From: Dyadobacter fanqingshengii
GTDB taxonomy: Bacteria > Bacteroidota > Bacteroidia > Cytophagales > Spirosomataceae
Assembly (NCBI RefSeq): GCF_023822005.2
Contig: NZ_CP098806.1
Coordinates: 5,702,501-5,766,500, forward strand
Length of the DNA: 64,000 nucleotides
Direction of reading: 5' to 3'
Made by a program: the position numbers and the translations under genes
Notes under the pieces: model-generated
The model's input: the letters and a program-made list of their open reading frames with translations, nothing else
The model's database searches: none
Told to the model about the DNA's origin: nothing
Shown here: in pieces, positions 24,256 to 34,064 of the stretch
Numbering within the stretch: the stretch's first letter is position 1
Layout of the letters: every line of letters starts with the position of its first letter

Positions 24256-24966
24256 TTAAGCCTTTTTCAATTTCTCAGCTACCTTATCCCAGTTCACTAC
24301 ATCCCAGAATGCTTTGATGTAATCCGGGCGTTTGTTTTGGTAATGCAGATAATAGGCATGCTCCCACACGTCAAGTCCCAGGATCGGCGTTCCTTTGAAA
24401 TCGGAAATGTCCATTAACGGGTTATCCTGATTCGGCGTCGATCCGATCGCCAGTTTACCATCCTTCGCAACCAACCAGGCCCATCCGGAACCGAAACGCG
24501 TTGTTGCCGCTTTTGCAAACTCTTCTTTGAATTTATCGATGGAACCAAACTGACCATTAATCGCATCCGCAACAGGTCCGGCAGGAGCAGCAGCTTTTTT
24601 CGGCCCCATTACTTCCCAAAAAAACGTATGGTTCCAGTGTCCACCACCGTTGTTTCGAATGGCAGCGGGCGCTTTGCCAATGGTTTTTATGATATCGTCC
24701 AGCGATTTTTTCTCGTATTCGGTTCCTTTAACAGCGTCGTTGAGATTTTTTACATAAGTCGCGTGGTGTTTCCCGTAATGGATTTCCATGGTCATCTTAT
24801 CAATGCTGGGTTCCAGCGCACGAAAGTCGTAAGGAAGGGGAGCTTGTTTGAATGGGGCCATTTCGGCTTGCAGGCCTTCTGCTGAGTTTGCAAATGACTG
24901 GCTGGACAACGCGCTCATAGCCAGGGAACTTCCTGCTAATGTCTTTAAGAAGTCGGTTCTATTCAT
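24256..24966 (-). CDS. Exported Fe/Mn superoxide dismutase
   Basis: The enzyme converts superoxide to hydrogen peroxide and oxygen. In the 236-residue protein the metal ligands are all present: His63 (EIHYGKHH), His113 (WNHTFFW), Asp199 and His203 (DVWEHAYY). About 30 N-terminal residues precede the SOD domain and look like an export signal ([20 protein letters not shown]), somewhat like a degenerate Tat signal with only one arginine. The enzyme is therefore probably periplasmic. Iron versus manganese use cannot be fixed from the motifs. It ends a clpS-recR-sod run. Confidence 0.94.
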   Translation of the reverse strand: MNRTDFLKTLAGSSLAMSALSSQSFANSAEGLQAEMAPFKQAPLPYDFRALEPSIDKMTMEIHYGKHHATYVKNLNDAVKGTEYEKKSLDDIIKTIGKAPAAIRNNGGGHWNHTFFWEVMGPKKAAAPAGPVADAINGQFGSIDKFKEEFAKAATTRFGSGWAWLVAKDGKLAIGSTPNQDNPLMDISDFKGTPILGLDVWEHAYYLHYQNKRPDYIKAFWDVVNWDKVAEKLKKA

Positions 24967-24994
24967 AACAGTCTTTCGGTAAAGTGTTTAGTCC

Positions 24995-25609
24995 TTAATC
25001 GTAGGCCACCCGGCTTACGATACTGCGCCCGAGGGTAATCTCATCCGCGTATTCAAGGTCGCCCCCGATTGGGATTCCACGGGCAATTGTACTCATTTTC
25101 ACACCGGTCGGTTTCAGTTTTTTTTGCAGATAAAAGGCGGTTGTATCGCCTTCCATCGTCGGGCTCAAAGCGAGGATAATTTCCTTCACGGGCTCCGCGT
25201 CTTCCGGATGCTCTATTCTTTTTATTAATGAATCAATTTGCAGGTCTGAAGGCCCTATGCCTTCCAACGGAGAAATAATTCCTCCCAAAACATGATAAAG
25301 CCCTTTATATTGATTGGTCGACTCAATCGCCAGCACATCGCGCGTATCCACAACTACACATATGATCGAATTATCGCGTCTTGGATTGCTGCAAATGTTA
25401 CATAACCGGTCGTCAGCAATGTTGTGGCACTTTTCACAGTACGAGGTTTTGGTCCGCATGTTGATAAGCGCCTCCGAAAGAGACCGGGTTTGTTCTTCCT
25501 CTCTCTTAAGCAAATGTAATGCCAGACGCAGCGCTGTTTTTTTTCCTATTCCCGGCAGACGGGAGATTTCACTTACGGCTTCCTCAATAAGACGTGAGGG
25601 GTAATTCAT
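24995..25609 (-). CDS. recR: Recombination mediator protein RecR
   Basis: RecR acts with RecF/RecO to load RecA on SSB-coated single-stranded gaps. The 204-residue protein has the N-terminal helix-hairpin-helix (LPGIGKKTALRLALHLL), the zinc finger CEKC-x8-CNIC at about 58-73, and the Toprim domain with VVDTRDVLAIEST and ILALSPTMEGDTTAFYL. The C-terminus has TIARGIPIGGDLEYADEITLGRS. It lies 18 nt after clpS and 28 nt before the SOD gene. Confidence 0.97.
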   Translation of the reverse strand: MNYPSRLIEEAVSEISRLPGIGKKTALRLALHLLKREEEQTRSLSEALINMRTKTSYCEKCHNIADDRLCNICSNPRRDNSIICVVVDTRDVLAIESTNQYKGLYHVLGGIISPLEGIGPSDLQIDSLIKRIEHPEDAEPVKEIILALSPTMEGDTTAFYLQKKLKPTGVKMSTIARGIPIGGDLEYADEITLGRSIVSRVAYD

Positions 25610-25627
25610 GTGAAAAGTTGAGTGAGA

Positions 25628-25912
25628 CTAGTGGATTTCTGCGGAGATTCCGCGACGGCAAATTTCATTGCGCATGCCGGTCAATTCTTCAAAAGCACCC
25701 TCCTTCACAGAGCATTTGCCTTTGTAATGTATGATCAATGTACATTGTTCAGCTTGTTCGTTGGTGTGGCCGCAAACTTCAATTAATGTATCAATGACCC
25801 AATCAAATGTATTTACGTCATCATTGTAGATAACCAGTTTCTGAAGATCGGTTTCTACAGTTTTATCCAGAATTTCTACCTCAGTGTCTGTAAGCGCTTG
25901 CATAACAACCAA
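25628..25912 (-). CDS. clpS: ATP-dependent Clp protease adaptor ClpS
   Basis: ClpS delivers N-degron substrates to ClpAP or ClpCP. The 94-residue protein has the ClpS core VIYNDDVNTFDWVIDTLIEV, the HTNEQAEQCTLIIHYKGKCSVKEG strand-helix and the ending CRRGISAEIH. The DD and neighbouring hydrophobic pocket residues are in place. A second ATG three codons in (25903) is an alternative start. The gene is first in the clpS-recR-sod run and has a matching -7 box immediately upstream. Confidence 0.92.
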   Translation of the reverse strand: MVVMQALTDTEVEILDKTVETDLQKLVIYNDDVNTFDWVIDTLIEVCGHTNEQAEQCTLIIHYKGKCSVKEGAFEELTGMRNEICRRGISAEIH

Positions 25913-25928
25913 ATTTCTGTTTGATTAG

Positions 25929-25936
25929 CAAATCTA
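25929..25936 (-). promoter_or_regulatory. Candidate -7 box for clpS
   Basis: On the minus strand the sequence TAGATTTG matches TAnnTTTG exactly, 17 nt before the clpS ATG. A TTC, not TTG, sits at the -33 spacing. The mRNA would have a very short leader. Confidence 0.4.
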
Positions 25937-26010
25937 AACAAAAACGCAGATTAACGGAAGTTTTAAGCGCCTTTTAATCCGCTGCTAAAATTCACAAATA
26001 ACCCGCTTTA

Positions 26011-27486
26011 ATGAATCCATATATTTCTTTGGTCATCCTGATCGCGTATTTCGGGATGCTCATTACGGTCTCCATTTACACTTCAAAAGGAGCAGATACC
26101 AATACATTTTTCACTGCAAACAGGCAGTCGCCGTGGTATCTTGTGGCATTTGGAATGATCGGGACTTCACTATCCGGCGTGACATTTGTTTCGGTCCCGG
26201 GAGCGGTTGTTAACATTCAATTTTCCTATTTTCAAGTCGTTATAGGCTACATTCTGGGTTATCTGGTCATCGGCACAGTGCTGATGCCGCTGTATTACCG
26301 GTTGAACCTCATATCCATTTATTCTTATCTCGAACAGCGCTTTGGTTTTTGGTCTTACAAGACGGGTTCCGGCTTTTTTCTGCTTTCGCGTACAATTGGT
26401 TCAGCAGTAAGGCTTTATGTTGCCGCGCAGGTTTTGCAGATCGCGTTGTTCAAGCCGCTGGGCATTCCGTTTGAAGTTGCAGTGGCCATTACAATCTTCC
26501 TGATCTGGGTTTATACATTCAAAGGCGGTGTTAAAACGATTATTGTTACGGATACTTTACAAACGTTTTTCCTGATCACCGCCGTTATCCTGACCATTGT
26601 GCTGGTGTCTAATGAGCTGAATCTGGATGGCTTCGGCGATATATGGAACCGGGTGCAAACGAGCGGATATTCCAAGATTTTTTACTGGGATACCAATGAC
26701 CCGAAGAACTTCTTCAAACAATTCTTCGCCGGCGTGTTTATTGCCATAGTAATGACGGGGCTGGATCAGGATTTGATGCAGAAAAACCTGACTTGCAAGA
26801 ACATAGGAGAAGCGCAGAAGAATATGTTCTGGTTTACGGTTGTGCTCGTAATTGTGAATTTCCTATTCCTGTCCCTGGGCGCACTGCTTTACGTATATGC
26901 GGAAGCGCAAGGAATTCCGACGCCAGCGAAGTCTGATGATTTCTATCCCATGCTGGCCCTCAACCATTTAGGCCTTGTCGTGGGAATCACATTCCTGCTG
27001 GGGATTACAGCAGCCACCTACGCAAGTTCCGACTCTGCATTAACCGCATTAACTACGGCTTTTTGCATCGATTTTATGAACATTGAAAAACGGCCGGAGG
27101 CGCAGCGCTCATCCATCAAATTCTGGGTCCATATCGGGTTTTCGGTGGTTTTCTATCTGGTGATATTGGTTTTTAACCGGCTTAATAGCAAAGAAGTGAT
27201 CACAGCAGTGTTTGATCTGGCAGGGTATACTTATGGGCCGTTACTGGGGCTGTTTTCCTTCGGAGCTTTTCTTAAACGACCTGTAAAAGATAAGTGGGTG
27301 CCGCTGGTCTGCATGCTCGCACCTGTACTGACTTACATTATCAATGATCATTCGGCAGAATGGTTCAATGGTTATAAGTTTGGTTTTGAGAGGTTGATTA
27401 TCAATGGTTTAATTACTTTCATAGGGCTTTGGCTACTGCACGATCCCAAAGCCAAACGTTACGCGCCCAATCCGCTTGTTAGATAA
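26011..27486 (+). CDS. Sodium:solute symporter family transporter
   Basis: This 491-residue inner-membrane carrier has about 13 helices. SSS/SLC5 hallmarks are TSLSGVTFVSVPGAV near 57-70, the FKGGVKTIIVTDTLQTFF motif around 170-187, MTGLDQDLMQKNL near 248 and the ITAATYASSDSALTALTTAF stretch near 331-350 with the sodium-site Ser/Thr residues. Sugars, amino acids or organic anions are possible substrates; the neighbourhood gives no clue. It appears to be monocistronic, divergent from clpS. Confidence 0.92.
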   Translation: MNPYISLVILIAYFGMLITVSIYTSKGADTNTFFTANRQSPWYLVAFGMIGTSLSGVTFVSVPGAVVNIQFSYFQVVIGYILGYLVIGTVLMPLYYRLNLISIYSYLEQRFGFWSYKTGSGFFLLSRTIGSAVRLYVAAQVLQIALFKPLGIPFEVAVAITIFLIWVYTFKGGVKTIIVTDTLQTFFLITAVILTIVLVSNELNLDGFGDIWNRVQTSGYSKIFYWDTNDPKNFFKQFFAGVFIAIVMTGLDQDLMQKNLTCKNIGEAQKNMFWFTVVLVIVNFLFLSLGALLYVYAEAQGIPTPAKSDDFYPMLALNHLGLVVGITFLLGITAATYASSDSALTALTTAFCIDFMNIEKRPEAQRSSIKFWVHIGFSVVFYLVILVFNRLNSKEVITAVFDLAGYTYGPLLGLFSFGAFLKRPVKDKWVPLVCMLAPVLTYIINDHSAEWFNGYKFGFERLIINGLITFIGLWLLHDPKAKRYAPNPLVR

Positions 27487-27674
27487 AAGAATTTCCTCAA
27501 ATAAATCGTCTTTTTCTTTGAAATCGGTGACATGTTTTCCGATTTATATCTTGCATTTATGCAAAAAAATATTAACTTTCTGATAAATCTGACGCCCTTT
27601 CGCGCCTTTGATGGATGCTTACTGAAAGATTGAGTTGAGTTAAAAATGTTTTTAACAAACTAAACTTTTATAGT

Positions 27675-28265
27675 ATGAAAACATTGTCAGTATTTCTATT
27701 AGGAGTCCTACTGTGCATCTCATGCACCGACAAGACCAAAGAAGAAGAGGCTAAACGCGAAGCAGATTTCGCAGCGAACCTTGAAAAGGAAAAGAAAGCG
27801 ATCAACGACGTAATTGAAAACGAAACCAAATCATTCTTCGCCAGAGATTACAATGCATGGAAAGCTAACTATGCACAAACAGACTACGCATTCCAGGCTT
27901 GGAGCAACAATGATGGAACATTCGATTCCAATGTAGGCTGGGAGGATATTAACAAGCAGATTGGTAAATACATCGCGGACAACCCCGAGCCTGTTTCAAG
28001 CCATCCGATTGTTGAAAGGAAAAATGTAAAGTATAAGTTCTTCGATGACAATGTGGCCTATCTCACCTGGGACCAGTTTAACAGCGATAAAATGGAAAAG
28101 AACTTTCACCATAGCAAGGAAGTCAGGCTGATGGAAAAGATCAATGGTGAGTGGAAAATCGTTTGTGTTTCGGCTTTCTGGGATTACAAGCATTTGATTC
28201 CGGCGAGCCGTTTGCCGATGATCAAGAAGATCGCTAACGAAAGCAGAGGCAAAAATAAAATCTAA
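27675..28265 (+). CDS. NTF2/SnoaL-like lipoprotein
   Basis: This 196-residue protein has a lipoprotein signal with a cysteine at 17 in the LLCISC lipobox. A charged helical linker precedes a domain of about 130 residues (from 42) with the NTF2-like signature. Supporting elements are the helix AINDVIENETKSFFARDYNAWKANYAQ, then strands such as DDNVAYLTWDQF and GEWKIVCVSAFWDY. Related DUF4440/SnoaL-like domains bind small ligands or act as isomerases, but no catalytic residue is evident. The gene is preceded by a 188-nt AT-rich leader with a small palindrome (27639-27656). Confidence 0.75.
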   Translation: MKTLSVFLLGVLLCISCTDKTKEEEAKREADFAANLEKEKKAINDVIENETKSFFARDYNAWKANYAQTDYAFQAWSNNDGTFDSNVGWEDINKQIGKYIADNPEPVSSHPIVERKNVKYKFFDDNVAYLTWDQFNSDKMEKNFHHSKEVRLMEKINGEWKIVCVSAFWDYKHLIPASRLPMIKKIANESRGKNKI

Positions 28266-28417
28266 GGTGATGCAACCTGTGAGCGTGCAATTCTGGTTTG
28301 ATTTCGTTCGGTTTTAATAGGAAATGTTCGGTTATGAACAGCTTTTAAAAAAGGGAATGACTATGAAAAAAAATTGAAAAGTATTCTTAACTTACTGATA
28401 TAGAGTTTATTACAATC

Positions 28418-28470
28418 GGAATGTGTCGGTTAAATTTTCTTCGGAAATGAAACTGGCACATTCCTTTTTT
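28418..28470 (+). terminator. Terminator-like hairpin in the 28266-28523 gap
   Basis: GGAATGTG (28418-28425) pairs with CACATTCC (28457-28464) and six T follow. The 31-nt loop can form a second short stem with a TTC turn (ATTTTC/GGAAAT). It is 153 nt after the NTF2-like gene stop, so it may end that gene's 3' UTR or an unannotated small RNA. Alternatively it belongs to the leader of the next gene. Confidence 0.55.
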
Positions 28471-28523
28471 GTATATAGTCAACTGTGCAGATGTACGGTC
28501 ATAACTAGAAAACTATATTAGCC

Positions 28524-28919
28524 ATGAAAATTTCAAACATTTCAAACCTGTTCTGCGCACTGGCGCTTACTTTGTCTCTTGCTTCATTTACAACAGACAA
28601 AAAGAAAAACAACGAAGAAAAAGCCGCTGCTGATGCGGTGGTTTTTGATGCCGCTCTTTACAAAGTGAAAGAAACCAATAAAGTTAAACTGTCCGTTGAC
28701 AAGGCCGCTGACGAAAGATTGAGAATCATCTTGAAAGACAAAGGCGGAAGAGTATTCTATTCAGAAGTGTTCAATGATAAAGACTCGAAATATCGCCGCG
28801 TATTTGACCTTGAAGAAATGAATGACGGTGTTTATTATTTCGAGTTGTTTTACAATAAGAAAAAATTGGTGAAAGAAGTGCAGATCCAAAGCACCAGCGA
28901 GAAATTGATTTCCCTGTAG
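28524..28919 (+). CDS. Small exported beta-rich protein
   Basis: This 131-residue protein has a signal peptide (about 1-23), a lysine-rich linker (TDKKKNNEEK) and a domain of about 85 residues. The domain's strands recall DUF3244 or T9SS-like Ig modules: VKLSVDKAADERLRIILKD, VFYSEVFNDKD, YRRVFDLEEMNDGVYYFELF. The GVYYFELFYNKKKLVKEVQI pattern resembles the end of a T9SS sorting domain but makes up a stand-alone protein. I cannot assign a function. A strong terminator follows. Confidence 0.7.
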   Translation: MKISNISNLFCALALTLSLASFTTDKKKNNEEKAAADAVVFDAALYKVKETNKVKLSVDKAADERLRIILKDKGGRVFYSEVFNDKDSKYRRVFDLEEMNDGVYYFELFYNKKKLVKEVQIQSTSEKLISL

Positions 28920-28934
28920 TAATATAAGGTTCGA

Positions 28935-28980
28935 ATAAGAAAAAGGCTCTTCATCCACTGGGTGAAGAGCCTTTTCTTAT
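28935..28980. terminator. Bidirectional terminator after the small exported protein gene
   Basis: AAAAGGCTCTTCA (28941-28953) pairs with TGAAGAGCCTTTT (28963-28975). The stem is extended outward by ATAAG/CTTAT with a bulge. It serves the plus-strand gene and the minus-strand alkyltransferase-like gene. Confidence 0.88.
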
Positions 28981-28982
28981 TA

Positions 28983-29315
28983 TCAGTTGAGCTCCTTTTC
29001 AGGATCCCAAAAACATTCGTTCCAATTCTGAATGCGGTCGTCTTTCACGACAACGCCTTCACTTTCCAGTCTTTCCTGCATGGTTGTCGGCGTTTCGAAA
29101 AGATGCCGGGCACTCAGCTCACCTTGTTTGTTGACGACACGGTGCGCGGGTAATTCATATTGCGTAAAACTGTTTCCCATGGCCCAGCCCACCATCCTGG
29201 CACCGCGTTTTGCACCCAGGTAGGCTGCAATTGCACCGTAGGAAGTAGCGCGGCCTTTTGGAATTTGCCTTACTACATCGTAAACATCAGTGAAAAAATC
29301 ATTTTCCTGCTTCAT
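28983..29315 (-). CDS. Alkyltransferase-like protein (ATL; MGMT family without active cysteine)
   Basis: This 110-residue protein has the DNA-binding C-terminal domain of O6-alkylguanine transferases: [20 protein letters not shown], the arginine-finger region GARMVGWAM (Arg40) and the active-site motif. In that motif the reactive cysteine of PCHRV is replaced by alanine (PAHRV, Ala57). ATL proteins bind O6-alkylguanine and flag it for nucleotide-excision repair; they do not repair it directly. It overlaps the DUF3109 gene by 17 bp and ends a long minus-strand run. Confidence 0.92.
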   Translation of the reverse strand: MKQENDFFTDVYDVVRQIPKGRATSYGAIAAYLGAKRGARMVGWAMGNSFTQYELPAHRVVNKQGELSARHLFETPTTMQERLESEGVVVKDDRIQNWNECFWDPEKELN

Positions 29316-29898
29316 GCGCTCTCAATCGGCTTTGCTGGCGTTCATCAATTTCCCGCGTCAGTTGATCATACCAATTTGGCCCATAGGCACGCATGAGCGG
29401 TTCTTTGAGAAATTTATAAACAGGAACGCCTAATTCCTGACCCAAGCTGCAAGCAGGGCTGCATATTTCCCAGCGATCATAATTGAGCGCATGATATTGT
29501 TCATATTTGGTGACCCTTATCGGATACAGATGACAGGAAATCGGTTTTTTATAAGAGATTTTTCCATCATTGTATGCTTGCTCAATGCCGCATTTCAGAA
29601 TGCCTCTTTCATCATAAAGAGCATAAGCACATTCCTTGCCGTTAATAATGGGCGTGACATAATCACCATCCCAATCTTTGGTATAAGTCCCTTCTTTGGC
29701 AATTACATCCTTTCCGGCCTGGGTTAAATATGGTTCAACGTGCGGGTAGATCTCATCCAGAATAGCAAGCTCATCTTCGTCCAGCGGCGCACCCGAATCT
29801 CCCTCCACACAGCAAGCACCTTTGCATTTGTCCAGATTACAGACAAAAAACTGGTCTTCAATGTCATCACTAATGCATGTATTCTCAATGAGTATCAT
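29299..29898 (-). CDS. DUF3109-family cysteine-rich protein
   Basis: This 199-residue protein carries conserved cysteines. These are [11 protein letters not shown] at about 19-29, then [29 protein letters not shown] and [10 protein letters not shown]. The pattern matches the DUF3109 family and looks like a metal or Fe-S site related to YkgJ-type zinc/iron-chelating proteins. Function is unknown. It lies 5 nt after the lytic transglycosylase gene and overlaps the ATL gene, so it is probably co-translated with both. Confidence 0.88.
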   Translation of the reverse strand: MILIENTCISDDIEDQFFVCNLDKCKGACCVEGDSGAPLDEDELAILDEIYPHVEPYLTQAGKDVIAKEGTYTKDWDGDYVTPIINGKECAYALYDERGILKCGIEQAYNDGKISYKKPISCHLYPIRVTKYEQYHALNYDRWEICSPACSLGQELGVPVYKFLKEPLMRAYGPNWYDQLTREIDERQQSRLRAHEAGK

Positions 29899-29903
29899 AT
29901 CAC

Positions 29904-32432
29904 TTATTGTTGCGGGATTTTTAGCTTTTGTCCCACCATAACACTATTTCCCGACATATTGTTTAATCGTTTGATGTCTTCCACATTCGTATGGTACGTT
30001 TGGGAAATGCGGAAGAGCGTTTCACCGGAAGCCACTGTGTGCGTTTTCGTGCCTGACTGGCTCGAACCCGATGATTGCGCAGATGCCGGAGCTTCTGAGT
30101 CCACTTTTTTCACACGCAATCTTTGTCCGGATTTCAATCGGGACGATTCATTCAGATCATTAAGCTCATATAAATCCTTCACAGACAATCCGTAAGCCTT
30201 GGAAATGCTGTAATAAGTCTGTCCCCCCTGGACCACATGGAATTCCTCTCCTGAACTGGCAGTTGTGCGGATTTCATGCTTGATTTCTTCGGGAGTTTTG
30301 AAGGTTTCCGTCGGTTCGGTGCGAACAACCGTTATTTTTTCAGGTTCACGCGTTGTTTTTTCGGGCGTTTCGCTGGTTGTTGCGGCGCTTGCAGCTTCGG
30401 CAGCAGCTGGTGCTTTGCTCACCACCATTCGCTGCCCTACAACAAGCCTGCCCGGTGTATTTTTGTTCAGAGCAATCAGCTCCCTGAGCGTCAGGTTGTA
30501 TTTGCTGGCAATGCTAAAATACGTGTCACCTGATTGCACAGTGTGAAACGATGCCTTTTCCGGTGAAGACGCTTTTTCCGGTGTAACAGCAGTTTTAGGT
30601 GCCGCAGACGCTTCTCTGGCAGCTTTTTCCTCAGCCGCAGCCCGTTGCTTCATGTATACCGACGTTTCGGAAGCAGCACGCGTATCATTGGGCGTAACCA
30701 CCTTGGAAGGAGAACTTGAACTGGCTACAGGCCTTTCCTCAGCCGACTTAAAGGAAGTATCCGCATTGTCCTGCGTGATGATCACCACACGGTCGCCAGC
30801 TTGCGTGCTAACCGGTTCAGTAGGGACAGAAGCAGGCACTTTTGTGGCTGTCGTCACAGAAGGGTTTGTTTGAATGTTAGCGGCCGCAGCCGTTGCAGCT
30901 GCAACTGGGGCATTTGTAATCGGAGGCGCAACTGTTGCTGGCGCACTGGCAGTTTCCTCTTTCTTTTCAACAAGAACAGGCGTGTATTTTTTTCGCCCCG
31001 ATGGCTTGTCCGGAATTGCATTGGCATTAGCAGCAGCGGCAATCACGTCCGTTTTCGGCGCGATTACAGAGTCTTTTTTGCCGGGCGATGGCTGCGGCGG
31101 TGCAATAATCTCTATCGGCTGTTTTTTGGGTCTCTTTTTGGTAAGGAATAAAACCTGTCCGGTTTGAATCGGGTAATTGCGGCTGGTGGTCCGGTTATAT
31201 TTCAAAAGGCTCACCAAACGGATCCCGTATTGCTGAGAAACGCTGTGCCAGGTGTCGCCAGGTCGTGCTGTGTGAAATGGTGTGGATGCTTTTTTGTGTT
31301 TTTTGGCCAAATAATAAACCTGACCGGGGATCAGCTGCATTTCGGCAACCATATCATTGTAGCGCATGAACTTGGGAGCGCTCATATTGCCCGCTTTTGC
31401 AAGCACTTTGGGATTGTCTCCTGCACGCGCCTGCGCCCCCGGCAAGCCATTGATCTCGTACAGATCAGGACTATTGGGATCGGAATTTCCAGGCTTTTTC
31501 TTCAAAACCGGATAGCCGGAGTCCTCATATACAGACGCCACGGCTGTTTGCTGAGGCGGCAATGATAATTTCTCGCGAACAAAAGCTAGCTGGTCAGCAC
31601 GGACCGGAATGGTAACCAGATATTCACGGTCGCTCGGGATCTTGTCGTCTGTGAGCCATCTGTTATAACTTTTCAAATCCGCCACGCCTACGCCCAGGGA
31701 TGCGGAAATTTCATCAAATGTCTTTCCTTTTCCATAATCGGCTTCCAGCAGTACAAGTTTGTTGGCAGTTCTGTGTCTCTCAATGCCTGCTTCCAGTGCT
31801 ATTTTATGCGCGAAAAAACGGAGCATATAGCGATCCGTTTTGCCGTTCAATGTTACTTCGCGAGCATATGCCCAGTTGGCCGGAACCACTTTTTTTACAC
31901 CGCCAGCACCCTGATAGTAGGAGTAAAGCGTCGTAACCCAGTTATTGAATTGCTGATTGTTCTTTTTCAGATACCAGGCAGCTGCATGTGTGGAGGCACT
32001 GATATTTTTCCTTTCGTCCACATCGTCATCCACCCGCAAGTTCAACTCTCTTGCTGTTTCAGGCTTGAATTGCCAGTAACCCACCGCATTAGAACTGGAA
32101 ACTACATCCGGTCGGAAAGAACTTTCCTGAACGGCCAGATATTTAAAATCAATGGGTACTTCCTCGTCCATCAAAATGCCTTCAACAATAGGGAAGTGGA
32201 GCACGGCGCGGTCCATTTTTTCTTCCCAAAACTTTTTATTGGACATCAGGTTCTTCACATCTTCTTCAATGATGTCCTGGGCGCTCCTGTCCAGCTTCAC
32301 CGTAATTCCACCAAAAGAAATGCTTGAAGGAATTTCCGGATAATCTTGGGCAAAGACGTTGCTTTTCGAAGTAAGCAGCAACATCCAGGCAACTGCAATG
32401 TACTTGATGTTTTTAATGAAAGTCCTGGCCAT
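29904..32432 (-). CDS. Lytic transglycosylase with LysM domains (MltD-like)
   Basis: This enzyme cleaves peptidoglycan between MurNAc and GlcNAc in the periplasm. The 842-residue protein has a signal peptide (about 1-29) and an SLT domain (about 80-220). The catalytic Glu103 is in [10 protein letters not shown], followed by [19 protein letters not shown] and [13 protein letters not shown]. Four clear LysM peptidoglycan-binding domains lie at about 390-435, 630-675, 735-780 and 797-841, each beginning T-x-x-GDT or GET. A degenerate LysM-like segment follows the SLT domain. Long Ala/Pro/Thr/Glu-rich linkers (about 440-630) separate the domains. The last three LysM are at the C-terminus. Confidence 0.93.
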   Translation of the reverse strand: MARTFIKNIKYIAVAWMLLLTSKSNVFAQDYPEIPSSISFGGITVKLDRSAQDIIEEDVKNLMSNKKFWEEKMDRAVLHFPIVEGILMDEEVPIDFKYLAVQESSFRPDVVSSSNAVGYWQFKPETARELNLRVDDDVDERKNISASTHAAAWYLKKNNQQFNNWVTTLYSYYQGAGGVKKVVPANWAYAREVTLNGKTDRYMLRFFAHKIALEAGIERHRTANKLVLLEADYGKGKTFDEISASLGVGVADLKSYNRWLTDDKIPSDREYLVTIPVRADQLAFVREKLSLPPQQTAVASVYEDSGYPVLKKKPGNSDPNSPDLYEINGLPGAQARAGDNPKVLAKAGNMSAPKFMRYNDMVAEMQLIPGQVYYLAKKHKKASTPFHTARPGDTWHSVSQQYGIRLVSLLKYNRTTSRNYPIQTGQVLFLTKKRPKKQPIEIIAPPQPSPGKKDSVIAPKTDVIAAAANANAIPDKPSGRKKYTPVLVEKKEETASAPATVAPPITNAPVAAATAAAANIQTNPSVTTATKVPASVPTEPVSTQAGDRVVIITQDNADTSFKSAEERPVASSSSPSKVVTPNDTRAASETSVYMKQRAAAEEKAAREASAAPKTAVTPEKASSPEKASFHTVQSGDTYFSIASKYNLTLRELIALNKNTPGRLVVGQRMVVSKAPAAAEAASAATTSETPEKTTREPEKITVVRTEPTETFKTPEEIKHEIRTTASSGEEFHVVQGGQTYYSISKAYGLSVKDLYELNDLNESSRLKSGQRLRVKKVDSEAPASAQSSGSSQSGTKTHTVASGETLFRISQTYHTNVEDIKRLNNMSGNSVMVGQKLKIPQQ

Positions 32433-32467
32433 AAATTGTAAATGCTTGGCTGAATGTGTTTTGTGTA

Positions 32468-33109
32468 TTATAATTTCTGAAGAATCATCAACCCATCCCG
32501 GATAGGAAGCAGAATGTTGGAAACCCTGCTGTCTTCGTGGACCATTTTATTGAAGTCCAGTAATGCTTGAGTGTCTTTGTCAATTTTGATATCGTCCTGA
32601 ATTACCTTGCCGCTCCAAAGTACGTTATCGGCAATTAAAAAACCTCCAGTCCGCACTTTTTCTATGCAAAGATCAAAGTAATTCTTGTAGTTTATCTTAT
32701 CCGCATCGATAAAGACCAGATCGAAGGTCTCTTCCAGCGTTGGTATGATCTCGGTTGCATTACCGATCTGGTAATCAATATAATCGGCGAAGGGAGAATC
32801 GGCAAAAAAGCGGCGCGTAAAAGTCTCCAACTCCTCGTTAATGTCGATTGTGATCAGTTTGCCTCCTTTATTGAGCCCTTCACAAAGACATAACGCAGAA
32901 TATCCGGTGTAAGTACCGATCTCGAGAATGCTGTCTGGACGGACCATTCGGGAGATCATTGATAAAAACCTGCCTTGAAGGTGCCCGGACAGCATACGAG
33001 GGTTAAGAATGTTCGCATGCGTCTCGCGGTTTAAAGACTTCAGCAATGCACTCTCATCTTCCGTATGTGCTACGGAATATGCCTCAATTTCCTCTGCCAG
33101 AAACTTCAT
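32468..33109 (-). CDS. SAM-dependent O-methyltransferase (class I, CCoAOMT-like)
   Basis: This 213-residue protein belongs to the O-methyltransferase family 3. It has SAM-binding motif I (ILEIGTYTGYSALCLCEGL, about 80-98), the ITIDINEELE acidic loop, and VFIDADKINYKNYF with the metal-coordinating aspartate, followed by GGFLIADNVLWSGKV. Related enzymes act on catechols or hydroxyl groups; the substrate here is unknown. The gene lies between rfbA and the lytic transglycosylase gene on the same strand, with gaps of 43 and 35 nt. Confidence 0.92.
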   Translation of the reverse strand: MKFLAEEIEAYSVAHTEDESALLKSLNRETHANILNPRMLSGHLQGRFLSMISRMVRPDSILEIGTYTGYSALCLCEGLNKGGKLITIDINEELETFTRRFFADSPFADYIDYQIGNATEIIPTLEETFDLVFIDADKINYKNYFDLCIEKVRTGGFLIADNVLWSGKVIQDDIKIDKDTQALLDFNKMVHEDSRVSNILLPIRDGLMILQKL

Positions 33110-33152
33110 TTTTTATTCCGATTCTTAAATCAAACACAATGTGATCGTGCAA

Positions 33153-34019
33153 TCAGACATTGGCAACAATGCGTTCAAGATAGGTTCCATAGCCGCTTTT
33201 AACCAACGGCTTGGCGATTTCACGCAATTGCTCTGCATTAATAAAGCCCATGCGGTAGGCGATCTCCTCAATGCAGCCAACCTTCAAGCCTTGCCTTTCT
33301 TCAATCACTTGAACAAACTGTCCAGCTTGCATCAGTGACTGGAATGTACCCGTATCGAGCCATGCAGTTCCGCGGTTCAAAACGCCTACTTTCAGTTTGC
33401 CGCGTTCCAGATAAACCCGGTTCACGTCTGTGATTTCCAGCTCACCACGTGGGGAAGGAGGGATCGTTTTGGCGATTTCCACTACATCATTATCGTAAAA
33501 ATAAAGACCCGGAACCGCGTAATTAGATTTGGGCTGCTCCGGTTTTTCTTCAATGGAAAGTACGTTATTGGCCTTATCAAATTCCACAACGCCGTAGCGC
33601 TCGGGATCATGCACCTGATATGCGAAGATCACGCCGCCATCCGGGTTGTTGTTGGATTGAAGTAACTGGGAAAGGCCCGATCCGTAAAATATATTGTCGC
33701 CCAGAATGAGGGCAACTTTATCGTTTCCAATAAATTCTTCACCAATGATGAATGCCTGGGCAAGTCCGTCCGGGCTTGGCTGGACTGCATAGGTAAATGT
33801 GCAACCCAGGCGGCTCCCGTCCTCCAATAGTTTTTCAAAATGGGGCAGATCGTGAGGCGTTGAAATGATCAGTATTTCGCGGATGCCCGCCAGCATTAAG
33901 ATCGATAACGGATAGTAAATCATTGGCTTATCATAAACAGGCATAAGCTGTTTACTAACTGCCAATGTCAATGGGTGCAACCTAGTCCCGGATCCACCGG
34001 CCAGAATAATTCCTTTCAT
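33153..34019 (-). CDS. rfbA: Glucose-1-phosphate thymidylyltransferase
   Basis: RfbA/RmlA makes dTDP-glucose from glucose-1-phosphate and dTTP, the first step to dTDP-rhamnose and related sugars. The 288-residue protein has the nucleotide loop [11 protein letters not shown] at 8-18, [19 protein letters not shown], the [11 protein letters not shown] motif and [20 protein letters not shown]. It is 45 nt downstream of rfbB. RmlC and RmlD are not in the window, so the final sugar is open. Confidence 0.97.
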   Translation of the reverse strand: MKGIILAGGSGTRLHPLTLAVSKQLMPVYDKPMIYYPLSILMLAGIREILIISTPHDLPHFEKLLEDGSRLGCTFTYAVQPSPDGLAQAFIIGEEFIGNDKVALILGDNIFYGSGLSQLLQSNNNPDGGVIFAYQVHDPERYGVVEFDKANNVLSIEEKPEQPKSNYAVPGLYFYDNDVVEIAKTIPPSPRGELEITDVNRVYLERGKLKVGVLNRGTAWLDTGTFQSLMQAGQFVQVIEERQGLKVGCIEEIAYRMGFINAEQLREIAKPLVKSGYGTYLERIVANV

Positions 34020-34064
34020 TTTTGAAGATCGTAGTAAGCGTAAGTAATTTGTCTGTGCTTCGAA

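Noticed and set aside
27639..27656. AT palindrome GTTAAAAA-TG-TTTTTAAC before the NTF2-like lipoprotein gene as a terminator or operator
   Set aside because: It is made of A and T runs, is unstable as a stem and could arise by chance in this AT-rich leader.
30265..31167. Several plus-strand frames of 62-116 codons opposite the lytic transglycosylase gene
   Set aside because: They are antisense to Ala/Pro/Thr-rich codons, which yield long stop-free frames of biased composition; no signal or motif is present.
31773..32327. A 184-codon plus-strand frame
   Set aside because: It lies fully within the minus-strand catalytic domain of the lytic transglycosylase, whose motifs are unambiguous.
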